Source: Branchinecta lynchi
Lineage: Eukaryota > Arthropoda > Branchiopoda > Anostraca > Branchinectidae
Direction of reading: 5' to 3'
Assembly (NCBI GenBank): GCA_023053575.1
Contig: JAKZAP010000007.1
Coordinates: forward strand, 23,585,464-23,649,463
DNA: 64,000 nt
Under the pieces are notes generated by a model. It had not been told where the DNA came from. It worked only from the letters and a program-made list of their open reading frames with translations, and ran no database searches. Below are positions 53,955-63,640 of the stretch, in pieces. The stretch's first letter is position 1. Each line of letters begins with the position of its first letter. A program made the position numbers and the translations under genes.

Positions 53955-55111
53955 TTTGGGATCCAAAAACGTAAGTGGAGGGATACCTATGACATCGCAA
54001 AAGTTGTCCGTCCGTCCGTCCGTCCGTCTGTAAGCACGGTAACTCTCGAAGGGAATGAGATATTTTGTTGAAACTTGGTGTGAGGTTGGGTCGTCGGACC
54101 AGTCGAGTTCCTAGATGGGCTTTGTAGCCCTACATTTAGGGGTGGGGGAGGGAGTTCAAATTAAGGGGCAAACAAAATATTTTGAAACAGCTAATGTGAT
54201 GGTCGGTTATGGGGTAAGAAGACAAGCTGAGCACGATGGTGAAAACCATTTTGTCATCGGAAGAGTAGTTCGCCGGGAATCCGGCCAAAACCGGAAAGTT
54301 TGTTAAAAGTGAAAGTTTTATTTGAAGTTGATTAGATGTTCGATTTTAGGGTAGGAAGACATGCTGAAGACGATGATGAAAACCATTTTCTCGACGGACA
54401 AGTAGTTCGCCCGGAATCCGGCCGAACCCGGAAAGTTTGTTAAAATTAAAAGTTTTATTCCGAGTTGGTTAGATGTTCGATTTAGGGCAAGAAGACATGC
54501 TGAACACTTATGTGAAAACAATTTTCTACCCGGACATGTTGCGAAAACCGGAAAGTTGGTTAAAAGTAAAAGTTTAATTTGAAGTTGGTTAAATGTGTGA
54601 CTTATGGGTAATAGACATGCCGAACAAGATGGTGAGAATCATTTTCTCGCCGGACAACTAGTTCGCCCGGAATCCGCCCAAACCAGGAAAATTTGTTAAA
54701 AGCAAAAGTTCGGTTAGATGACAGATTAAGGGGTAAGAAGAGAGGCTGAGTCGGTATATGACAATGGTTTTTTACCCGGACATATAATTATTTCGGAATC
54801 CGGTTGTAACCGGATTTTTTTTCAAGTCAAACTTTTATTCAAAGTTTATTAGATGTTCTTTATAGGGATAAGGAGATACGCTGGTTTTGTTTCTGTATTT
54901 TTTTTTTGCTGGACTAGTAGTTCGCTAGGAAAATCGGCAGGAAGTCTCGGTCAGTATCGTCAAAATAGATATGGCTTATAGAGGTATATCTGAACTTGGT
55001 TTTCTCTGATGATTAGCCTGTCCAAGACTGGATCTGGCGAAGACAAGACTCGATTGTCTGAATCTAATTTTAGATTTTTGGGATCCCATCGACACCTTTG
55101 GTCTTGTTTTT
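53955..55111 (+). mobile_element. Family A, complete forward copy
   Basis: Both ends are clear: 'ctttttgggatcc' + 'aaaaacgtaagtggagg' and 'gggatcccatcgacaccttt' + 'ggtcttgtt'. About seven body units. It sits precisely inside the T-rich part of a LINE tail. Confidence 0.8.
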
Positions 55112-55180
55112 GAACTCGGTCACTAGGGCTACATGCCCTTCATTGTTTTTCTTGACGGGTAATAAATATATTGATTAATT
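55112..55180 (+). mobile_element. LINE 3' tail, right part
   Basis: 'cggtcactagggctacatgc' + 'cc', 'cttgacgggtaataaata' and a decayed TTGA tail. Confidence 0.65.
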
Positions 55181-55183
55181 GTT

Positions 55184-57125
55184 CTAATCCATGGCCAAGG
55201 CAAGAAAAGATGTAGGTATTGAACATTTCCATCCTAAATAGCAACGACTTTCGAATAAGAAAGGTCATAAAAGTGAAAGAAGGTATTCAAACAGTTTCTA
55301 AAGAGGACTCATTTTTAACTGATACCCGAAAAAAAATTAACTCGATCCAAAATAGCAACTGCTTCTGAGCAAGAAAGGTAATCAAATCTAAAGAAGGCAT
55401 TATAGATTTTAAGCGAACCTGGACACGTCAAAACGGATCATATAAATCCACATTTTGTTCTAATCCATGGCCAAGGCAAGAAAAGATTTCAGTATCGAAA
55501 ATAAATAGCAGCTAGCTTCGAACAAGGAAGGTAATACAAATTTAAGAAGGCAGTACAAATGTGTATGCGGATGAAGCGAACCTGGCCACATCAAAGCGAC
55601 TCATATAAATCCATATTCTGTTTTAATGAATGGCCAAGGCAAGAAAAGATTTCAATATTGAATATTTCCATCTTAAATAGCAACTACTTTCGAACAAGAA
55701 AGATCATAAAAATGAAAGAAGACACTCATGTAAGGAGGACGAACTTTCTAACTGCTATCCGTAACAAATTAAATACTTTCATCCAAAGTAGCAACTACCT
55801 ATGAGCAAGAAAGGTAACTAAAATTAGAGAAGGACTGAAAGTTGTGTGCGGATCAGAGCAAAATAACGCTAGGGAGTAGCGCCAAGACCTATGCTTTATA
55901 AAACGGGCCATTCTCGTAACGCCACCAACTACACTAACGACATTTAAAGCGAGACAAACTTGCGGGTTAAGAAATTTCTAGTAAATAGATGTTCCTTCAG
56001 CCCAAGCTGACTGTGAATCATATTTGACGGTGCAAAACGGATAAGTCAGCTACATTTTCTAGTAAGCAAAGGTGCGGTCTCCACACACCGAGGAAAAAGT
56101 TGACATAATTTTTTTGCAATGTAATGAGAACGAATTTTGTAACTGATGACCGTAAGAAATTAAATACTCTCATCCAAATAGCAACTGCCTCTGAGCAAGA
56201 AAGGTAGTAAAATTGAAACAAGAGACTGAAAATTTGCAAGTAAATAACACTAGGGAGCAGCGCCAAGACCTATGCTTCCCATGCTTTGCAAATGGTCCAT
56301 ACTAGTAGCGCCGCCCACTATGCTTGCAGCACTTGAAGTGAGACAAACTTGCGGGTTAAGGAATTTCTAGTAAAGCAAAGGAGCGGTCTGCACACACCGA
56401 GGAAACAACTGAGGCTACATCATTTTTTTGCAATGTTCAGAATATGAAGTTATCGGAGCCAGCGTTAGTGAAAACTGAATAAGTTTCAGTAGGGACATTC
56501 TCTACCGTTAGGGGTGGTGGTATCGCTTCTATTCGAGTATCTCTCAATTTTGTCAAGTCTTGCTGCTACTCCCTAGTGTTATTTTCGCAAACGGGCCATA
56601 GTCGTTAGCGCCGCCCACTACACTTACGGCATTTAAAGCGAGACAAACTTGCGGGTTAAGAAATTTATGCAAAGGTGGGGTCTGCAAACACCAAGGAAAC
56701 AATGGAAGCTGTATCATTTTTGCAATGTTGCAAAAAGTTTTTAGTATAGGGACATTCTCTACCACTAAGGCTGCTAGTATCGCTGCTATTTGAATGTGTG
56801 TCAATTTGGTCAAGTCTTGGTGGTACTTCCTAGTGTTATTTTGCTCTGGCGTGAATGAAAAAAAATTTAAACATCAAAACAAATCAAATCTCTAGCTTAT
56901 GCTTCTCACAAACAGATCCACTGTTCTGGTCAAGGATCAGGGCAAGAAACATTTCAGGTACTGAATATTCCATCTTAAGTAGCAACTAGTAACGAGCAAG
57001 AAAGGCAATACGAATAAAAGCCATTCAAATGTTTGCAGGGAGGACGCATTTGTAAACTGATATCCAAAATGTTGAACATATTCCCATCCTAAACAACAAC
57101 TACTTTCAAGCAAGAAAGATAATAC
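55184..57125 (+). repeat. Degenerate ~230-bp array
   Basis: 'catggccaaggcaagaaaag' recurs at 55190, 55466 and 55629 (and as 'gatcagggcaagaaac' near 56935), with 'tagcaactactttcgaacaa' and 'gaacctgg.cac.tcaaa' between. Interrupted by the element at 55854-56848. Confidence 0.7.
55854..56848. mobile_element. Element K with inverted ends inside the array
   Basis: Ends 'cagagcaaaataacgctagg' and 'cctagtgttattttgctctg' are inverted with one or two mismatches. The block 'gcgagacaaacttgcgggtt' + 'aagaaattt' occurs three times inside, so K is itself internally triplicated. Confidence 0.65.
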
Positions 57126-57270
57126 AAAATTAAACTCTTATCATTAACTACAGGCAAAATATTTACAGCCCAGTTACTTGGATGCAGTAAGGTTTCTATT
57201 GATGTCATGGGTCCTTTGGATAGAAAACCATTGAAGCCCTTGTAAGTTACGTTTTGAGTTAAAAACTTAC

Positions 57271-57421
57271 CTAATGTGATTGTCTTCCAAGCCATGCTGA
57301 GTCCTGTAACTGTTATGATGACAGAGCCTCTATAGATGCAGAAAGTTCCACAGGTACATACGTCTGTGTCCTTTGCTTTATGGATGGTACTGACTATGGG
57401 TTGATCTCGGCTGACCGTATT
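57271..57421 (-). CDS. Candidate internal exon, unrecognised
   Basis: On the minus strand acceptor 'ccttctgaaatttag' leads into 50 open codons (NTVSRDQPIVSTIHKAK and onward through DVCTCGTFCIYRGSV to KTITL), ending ATTAG at the consensus donor GTAAGT (57270-57265), phase 0 in and phase 1 out. An in-frame TAG overlaps the acceptor, so the exon cannot extend further. The Cys-rich CTCGTFC segment hints at a structured domain. Other exons of the same gene are not identified; the decayed THAP frame lies 1.5 kb upstream on the same strand. Confidence 0.45.
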
Positions 57422-58174
57422 CTAAATTTCAGAAGGCTTGACTGCACTTCAATCTAAAAGAGAAACCATTATCAATGATTGAATTTGCTCGTCAATTATT
57501 TAGTTATCAGAATTACCCCAAAATTTAATTGTGACCTCACCAAGAAGTATGACAAGATAGTTTCTTAGAAGTCCCTGACCACATTTTTTAGATGCTACCT
57601 GAATGGTTCATTCAGTAAGAAAATGATTTGGCCTAGAATACAGTGACTAGTTCCTATGGTCGGACCGTGGTATCTGAATATCTGATACCACAATAACTGG
57701 CCAGATACCACAATAACTGCAAAAACGACTTTAGACTGTGGTATCACATACCATGGTATCTGCAAAAATGCAACTATTGTATAACACTTCAGGAATAAGT
57801 ATATGGTATCTGAGCCTTTAAAACCCGGTTCCATCACAAAGTTTGGAGTCAGAGCTTTTAATAAGCTGTTTATTTCTGGGTCTTCAACCGACTCTGTTTG
57901 CTGGTTGGTTAACCTGCAGAGGACTGAGGTGGGAGCTCCTTCCGACAGAACTAGGTTCTTGGCGGGGCGCGAAAATCAAAATCATCATTGGAGAGATGTT
58001 GCTGGCAACAGGAAGACGCCAGATGCCTGTTTTTCTTATTATTTTGTAGAACTCATTCAATATGACCAATGAGATCAATAAACACTCAATAGCGACAAAC
58101 AGGTCGGTTGACCGACTTACAGAGAAAAGTAACAAAAATGCAGCTAGCGTAAATTTTTTTTACACAAGCATGCC
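57422..58174. other. Unassigned
   Basis: 57660-57810 contains several 'ggtatct' / 'agatacc' inverted motifs. An 89-codon plus frame (57803-58072) is unrecognised. Confidence 0.3.
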
Positions 58175-58284
58175 TTATCATTTATGATAATAGCTATCGT
58201 CTTTTTCACGTTCTAAAAAAGGGTACGCAATCTTTTTGAACCTTGATTAGGGGTACGCGGTACGGAAAAGGTTGGGAACCACTG
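58175..58284. mobile_element. hAT-like right end of a different family
   Basis: Ends 'aaaaggttgggaaccactg', whose reverse complement starts CAGTGGTTCCCAACC, a terminus widespread among animal hAT MITEs. It adjoins family A sequence; the left end was not found. Confidence 0.55.
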
Positions 58285-58573
58285 GATTAGATGACAGATG
58301 TAGTGGTAAGAGAAGACGCTGAGTTTGCATATGACGAATCATTTTATTTCGTTCATATATAATTTGACATATAATCGTCCGGAATCTGGTTGAAACCTGA
58401 AATTGTGTATAAGTTAAACTATTATTTGAAGTTGATTAGATGTTCTTTATATGGATAATATAAGGAGATACGCCGAATTCGTTTCTGAAGCATGAAGTTT
58501 TGGGAAGTATCGTCGAAAAAATTTGTGACCGGTTTTTGGGATCCCAAAACGTAAGTGGAGGGATACCTATGAC
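58285..58573 (+). mobile_element. Family A fragments
   Basis: 'gattagatgacagatgtagt' body units to ~58500, then a fresh left end 'ttttgggatcccaaaacg' + 'taagtggagg' that is cut at 58573 by the next element. Confidence 0.6.
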
Positions 58574-58640
58574 CAGGGGCGTCGCAAGGGGGGGGGGGTG
58601 CAGCACCCCCCCCCCACCTTTTTGAGATTCGGTTGAGAGA
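58574..58640. mobile_element. hAT-like left end inserted in family A
   Basis: 'caggggcgtcgcaagg' is identical to the left end at 20319, followed by the same G-run/C-run hairpin and 'cctttttgagattcggt'. The right end is not found. Confidence 0.6.
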
Positions 58641-58899
58641 TGCCACTTTTAAGGTAATTCAAAGATTTTTGTTGGACAACTAGTCCTGAGACCCTACTTC
58701 TCCCAGCAACCCCTGAAGCATTTCCTGGGGAAAAATTTTGGCAGACTTTGATCGCTCACAAAAATTACCTGCAAAAACCGTTTGGCTTACCAGATCTAGC
58801 GAGAATCCTCTGCTCCATGGGATGAAACTAAAAAAAATTCCTTCACAGCAGCGTCACAGAGAAGTAATCATGGTCACTCAAGTGGCATGACGCTGAGAG
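58641..58899. other. Nothing recognised
   Basis: May include the end of the truncated hAT-like element or the 3' part of the THAP frame. Confidence 0.3.
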
Positions 58900-59560
58900 G
58901 CACTCATAGATTGTTGAATTCAACGAAGCACTTGGGCAAGGGTGTCCTGACTGTCCTGGGCCTGATCTATTACAGCAGGAGTTACAACAAGAGTTGACAC
59001 ATGTCTATCTGGACGAGCAACTGACACTGAATTTGAAACTGGATGCCTGAGAACCTGATGAATTGAGCATGGTTGGCACTGCATGCTCAGCCAGTGCTCA
59101 GCAAGTCTTTTAATACTGTCCTCCTGTATAATCCTGACAGGAACTCAGAAAATCAGGTTCAAAGGAATGTTCACACACAAATCTGAAGCCTCCAATTGTT
59201 GGGAGACAGAAATCTGGTGTTTGCTCTTGACAAAATTTTCCCAAGCACTGTACTTAAGAATTTATTCTCCTCACTACACGGCCAAGAAAAGAAAGCTATT
59301 CCAACAGTGGGCTTACAACCAGGGTAGCAACACATCTGGTCTTGGATATTTCCATTTCACTCAGTTCAGCTGTCTTTTTTTGTGTGTTGTTTAATGGAGC
59401 TTCCAGAATTTCTTCTCTATGCTCCCTATTCTCACTACTTGGCCAAGAAAAGAAAGCTATTCCAACAGTGGGCGTACAACCAGGGTAGCAACACACTCTG
59501 GTCTTGGACATTTCCTTTTCACTCAGTTCTGCTGTCTTTTTTTGTTTGTGTTTTGTTTGG
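58900..59560 (-). pseudogene. THAP zinc-finger protein remnant with duplicated N-terminus
   Basis: The minus strand reads MCCYPGCKPTVGIAFFSWP, then KILSRANTRFLSPNNW and QICV; after a +1 shift comes EHSFEPDFLSS. This is the C2CH layout of THAP domains: CxxxC near the start (CCYPGC), a Trp about 40 residues on, then C..H with F-x-P. THAP domains bind DNA and occur in host regulators and in P-element and Kolobok-type transposases. Downstream sequence continues as SVSVARPDRHVSTLVV and QAQDSQDTLAQVLR, then TGA. The N-terminal half (SKTRVCCYPGC...FFSWPSSEN) is present twice because of a 161-bp tandem duplication, which breaks the frame. THAP assignment is by pattern, not by database search. Confidence 0.55.
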
Positions 59561-59593
59561 AATTCCGTCACAATTTAGTCAACACCTCAAGAA
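59272..59593 (-). repeat. 161-bp tandem duplication in the THAP frame
   Basis: 'ggccaagaaaagaaagctat' + 'tccaacagtggg' starts near 59280 and 59441, and the copies are ~90% alike. Not a multiple of 3. Confidence 0.9.
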
Positions 59594-59968
59594 TTTCTTC
59601 TATGGGTCACTTTTGTAAACAATGTTGATGTTGTGTTACGAGTTTTGCCGTCGGTGCCATTCCCGCAAGACTACAGCATCAACATGACGGAACGAATGAG
59701 GGGTCTCATCAAAGGAGCCAATGGAATTAGACTTTATGAGGTATCTCTGCTTGGAGTTGACCCACTAGAATGCTTCTTACGTCAAAAAATTCAAAAAAAA
59801 TCAGGTATCGAACTCGGTCACCCGGAACCCTTATTTTTTAATTCTGGAGTTCACCTTTAAGCTGTAATATTTTTTCAAACACCTATGCGAAAAATGTAAT
59901 CACACGATCAAAAAAAAGTTAGGAAACCTTTTCCAGCCAATTGCAGGTTCACAAACGCTTTCGCTTAA
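59594..59968. other. Unassigned; possible plus-strand frame
   Basis: A 75-codon plus frame (59633-59860) contains MTERMRGLIKGANGIRLYE and ends FFNSGVHL. Its last 20 bp are the inverse of the repeat boundary at 50716, so it may belong to an element. No other support. Confidence 0.25.
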
Positions 59969-60227
59969 CTGTGCGTTCACACAGAGGAGTCGGGTGCGGA
60001 ACTACATTTTCGCTGTAGTTTTGTAGCAGCTACAAAATCGCAACAGGGTTCCCACACGACGGTTGGGTTCAGCTACAAAAGGTGGCAAATAATTCAAAAT
60101 AACAAAATGCGGGTTTTACTCATTAGTCTGGGACCGAAGACAGTACGATAATAAAAATATGAAAACGAAATTCTCAATCTCGGGAAATGGTTCTGACGAT
60201 GGATTGCGGGTCTATCCACCACTCTAC

Positions 60228-60343
60228 CTGAGTCAAGGGTGGATAGTTGAATCAAGCGAGGGCCAAAGAAGTCATGAAGCTGACCATCTACAAATATCAT
60301 CTTGAACTCTTGAGCCGTGTTAGATTCACCAACTGTCATCCAC
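60228..60343 (-). CDS. Candidate exon inside the Harbinger-like element
   Basis: After 'ataacgtag' the minus strand is open: MTVGESNTAQEFKMIF, then VDGQLHDFFGPRLIQL, reaching 'gactcag' + GTAGAG, a fair donor. The frame also stays open beyond it to ~60094. The polypyrimidine tract is poor. No family recognised. Confidence 0.3.
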
Positions 60344-61552
60344 CTACGTTATCCTAAAATTGTCAATAGTCGTTTTTCTTCACGGAAAATGACGCCATTC
60401 TCAACGGAAATTAAATTTTTCGTCGAACAAATCTAACGACAACAGACGAACGATTTCCATCATCGCTAGAACTTCGATGGACATCATAAAACGAAAAAGT
60501 AGTAACTACGACTACAGCTTTAAATAAAACAACAACAGCGCTACACCGTAGTTGAATAAAATGACATCTACGGCTGGTCGTCGATAATAATAGATAACTG
60601 TTGATGAATCGAACGTGGCTTTGGAATTCCTGTTTGTATTGTTAGCCTACTACGACCAGCTAACCTACTACGCTGATTCCGATTCTGACTTGCAAATATC
60701 CTTCTAAACACAAATGGAAAATCCCCTGATTCTTGAAAAAAACGTACATAATTTTTTGTTTCCGAATATACTTTTTGTAATTTTGTGGACACGACTATAG
60801 GTATGATTGCACAGGATTTGAACTTATGCAGAGAAATCAGCCTAGTAGTTACTGTTTGTAGAAATAGAAAAAAGTACACTCCTTCGGGGTTTCGAAAACT
60901 AAGCAAAGGGTCAGGTTTACTTATAAACTTGGAACAAAAACAGTATAATAACTTGAATGCTTAATTCCACGACTCCCCCTTGCAGTAGTCGAACATATGA
61001 CTGTCTTCTATTCGATGTTACACAAGCTGTCTTCCAATACCCATCTTAGTACATCAGTAGGTTCACTAAAGAGGCCTAAGCTTGCACCCACACTGAAAGC
61101 TGTAAAAGGCAAGCAACACTGAAAAATCAAAAGCTGCGTCAGCTAATTGCAGCCACTTCAGCTCCCATTTAGTATACTCATTAGTATACTTACACATTTG
61201 TCACTAGCTGTTCCTGTTGCCTTTTACTAGACAATGCAGTTGAAACTCTATTAACCGTTGTGATCTGAATCCAGTAAATGCTGTTGATCAGATACACTTA
61301 ATTGAAACAGACCATCAGTACTAAAGTTGTCTGTACCTTTAGGGTCCGAGTTCATTATCTTATCTGTCTGCTCAGTAATTTCACTCTCGAAACCTAAAGC
61401 ATGGCCCTATATCATCAATACTTGCTGTAAACTGGAAGCAAGTGGCCATCAACTGACTCTTCGCCAAATTTTAGATTGCTACGGTACCACATTCTGCTTA
61501 AACAGAACAAAAAACTTCTCATTTATTCGAAGTTTGGTACACTCTACCACAT
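60344..61552. other. Unassigned interior of the Harbinger-like element
   Basis: A 112-codon minus frame (60568-60906) containing SGDFPFVFRRIFASQN and a 126-codon plus frame (61327-61707) antisense to coding-like sequence were seen; neither is supported. Confidence 0.25.
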
Positions 61553-61706
61553 TTTCAATCTGGTTTAGTTTCAATGTTCCTCAAACGGATTGTTCTTACA
61601 TCTTTAATCTCTTCTTCGAGTGGTTTCAGCTTGAGAAGCTTCTTGATAAACTAATCATGATGTTTGGCCTCCTCACGCCAAAGAAAATCCTGCTGTTGTC
61701 GTTGTA
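61553..61706 (-). pseudogene. Basic helical protein remnant, possibly transposon-encoded
   Basis: The minus strand reads QQQDFLWREEAKHHD, a TAG, then FIKKLLKLKPLEEEIKDV and IRLRNIETKPD before a stop. The E/K-rich helix after W-R-E-E resembles the C-terminal tail of Myb/SANT-like proteins often encoded by PIF/Harbinger elements; this is an inference from composition and location. Confidence 0.35.
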
Positions 61707-61760
61707 GTAATTAAATAGGCTAGTTCCCTTTAGTGCCAATCACTTCTTTTCTAAGAAGCA

Positions 61761-61906
61761 TCACTGAGCTTGTCCAGGACTGTAGCCTCTGATAAAGGAA
61801 GAATACCTAGTGTTTGGAGCAAACTGCAAAATGTTCAGGAAGACTTCTCCTTTCTGACTGTCTTCAAACCAGAGCTGCTCCTTGGCTAGTTGATCTGTCC
61901 AACATC
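61761..61906 (-). CDS. Candidate terminal exon inside the Harbinger-like element
   Basis: A strong acceptor ('attttattttcattacag') at 61908-61907 precedes an open frame, CWTDQLAKEQLWFEDSQK and on to YSPGQAQ-TGA at 61763-61761 (phase-2 entry, ~48 residues). The acceptor is the best in the window. An alternative donor (ACTAG + GTATTC) could join it to the remnant at 61553-61706. Protein not recognised. Confidence 0.4.
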
Positions 61907-62402
61907 CTGTAATGAAAATAAAATTTAAATCAGTAGCAACCACATTATTAGTTGATATTATCAACAAACTTTGCAAGCACAGAGGAATTTTACTTTTAAT
62001 AAAATTTAAATTAATTATAACAGATGTTTCATGTATATTTACTTTAACTGGTATAATCAGTGGCAAACAAATGCAGTGGAAACTTTCAACAAAAACACAA
62101 TAATGAACAGCAAAGGGGACGCAACCAGGTTAGCCTATGAGAATGAATTGCCTTGCCGGCAAACACATCGCTGCTGAGCTATGTGGCATAGCCTACAAAC
62201 GCCTGACGTGTCTGTCTACAATCTTCAGTAATTTAGCGTATACAAAATAAGGCTTTATCAATAAACTGATTAACAGTTAGACTAAAACAAACACAAATAG
62301 CAGCAAGAATAATGTTACCACAACCAAAGGTCTCTGTTTATTATTTAGGCCTAAATTCAGCCTATAGTCAACGTTGTTGGGTTTTCTTCTTCAGGAGCGG
62401 TA
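61907..62402. other. Probable intron or element interior
   Basis: AT-rich sequence upstream (minus strand) of the strong acceptor. Nothing else recognised. Confidence 0.3.
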
Positions 62403-62705
62403 CCCGATGAAAAATTTATCTCAGAATAGTACTATGAAGTAATACGAAAAACTAGCATGCAGTACTAACGATGATACTACATGCTTCTACTTCAAGGCTA
62501 CCGTGTTACTGCATACTACTATATGCTACTATTAGCAAGACTGGATGCTACTAGTGTCAAGACAGGATGCTACTAGATACTACTACATAAGATTGGACCA
62601 GTCTGAGGCACATTAAATGATAGTATTCTTTGCTATTACATAGTATTACATGCAATTTTTTCGTACTACTACCATAACTACGCAGGCTACAAATTTTTCA
62701 TCGGG
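62403..62705 (+). mobile_element. Family B MITE, intact reference copy (303 bp)
   Basis: Ends CCCGATGAAAAATTT and AAATTTTTCATCGGG are exact inverted repeats, flanked by TA on both sides (62401-62402, 62706-62707). Sub-terminal 'agtaatacgaaaaa' and 'tttttcgtactacta' also pair. The interior is rich in 'tgctacta' repeats. TA duplication suggests a Tc1/mariner-type helper; no coding capacity. Confidence 0.9.
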
Positions 62706-63500
62706 TATCCAACCTCGAATTTATATGACCTCGAACTTGGCCTGAAAACCTTACAAGAAAACTTCTCTACAGTAAAACAGGTCCTGGGTCAGTCAGGGTT
62801 TCCTTCTTGACAGTTAGGACTTGACTGACATTTCCTTCCATCCTTTTTAGGCCAGGTTCGAGGTTGGACACCCCTCCTACAATTAGTTTTTCTAATTAAA
62901 AAAAATTAAATAGTGTAATGCTGACCTAGAATCTAGTTGATCTGTTGACCCTTTGATTTAGGTTAGGGTAAACAACTCAGCCAGGAAATTTGCACAGAAA
63001 GTTGTGAATTAAAGAAAAACCTTATGCTACAAGTTTCACAGCTGGCTAGCTGCAGAGCTGGAAAATAAAAAAGGAAAAGGTGAACAGAGGACACCAGGCA
63101 CCAGGTAGCTTCTGTAGGATCAGTCTCGCACACAGAATAGATTTTATCACAGCAGCTCACATACGACATGGCTCATACCTACATTCTACAGTCCTACACG
63201 CATCCCTGTTGTAACCATACCCCAGCTAAGATGCTCCAAAATGACAAAATACATAATAAGCCAGCTCTAAAGATGAATGATTTACAGTCAACTTTCAGTA
63301 TTTAGTACTACAGTATGTATGCCATTCTAGCCTAGCTGTTGGTCTCAAAGTGATCTTACCTTCCTTCCATCCGCAACTTTCTCCTATGCTTTCAGGTAAC
63401 TTAGGACCAGATGCCTCTGCTTGTGTTTCTTACTGTCTTTCCATATATAACTGGCTGAAATTTGACAGCTAACAACATTTTTCCAAAAATTAAATCCACT
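62706..63500. other. Unassigned interior of the Harbinger-like element
   Basis: 62770-62870 has 'ggccaggttcgaggttggac' and an inverse 'ccaacctcg.a' near 62707, hinting at another small inverted repeat. No gene recognised. Confidence 0.3.
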
Positions 63501-63640
63501 TTCCAAGATTTTTGTGGCGCGATTTTGTAGCGATTCTCCGAAATATCGCAGCGAATTTGTAGCTTTGTGGCGCGAAATTTGTGGTCGACGAATAATCGGG
63601 CTATTCTGCGAATATTCGCGTCAGTGGGAACGCACAGTAA

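Larger units (their letters stand above)
59969..63637. mobile_element. PIF/Harbinger-like element, 3.67 kb, TAA duplication
   Basis: Ends CTGTGCGTTCACAC and GTGGGAACGCACAG are inverted (12 of 14). The 3-bp flanks are TAA on both sides (59966-59968 and 63638-63640), the TWA target typical of PIF/Harbinger. Sub-terminal 'gctacaaaatcgc' motifs are also inverted. Minus-strand exon-like pieces (60.2-60.3, 61.55-61.9 kb) could be remnants of its genes, though no DDE nuclease motif was found. A family B MITE lies inside. Confidence 0.6.

Noticed and set aside
57803..58072. 89-residue frame with a faint piggyBac-like look (KFGVRAF...)
   Set aside because: No DDD residues, no inverted ends and no TTAA flanks; the similarity is too weak.
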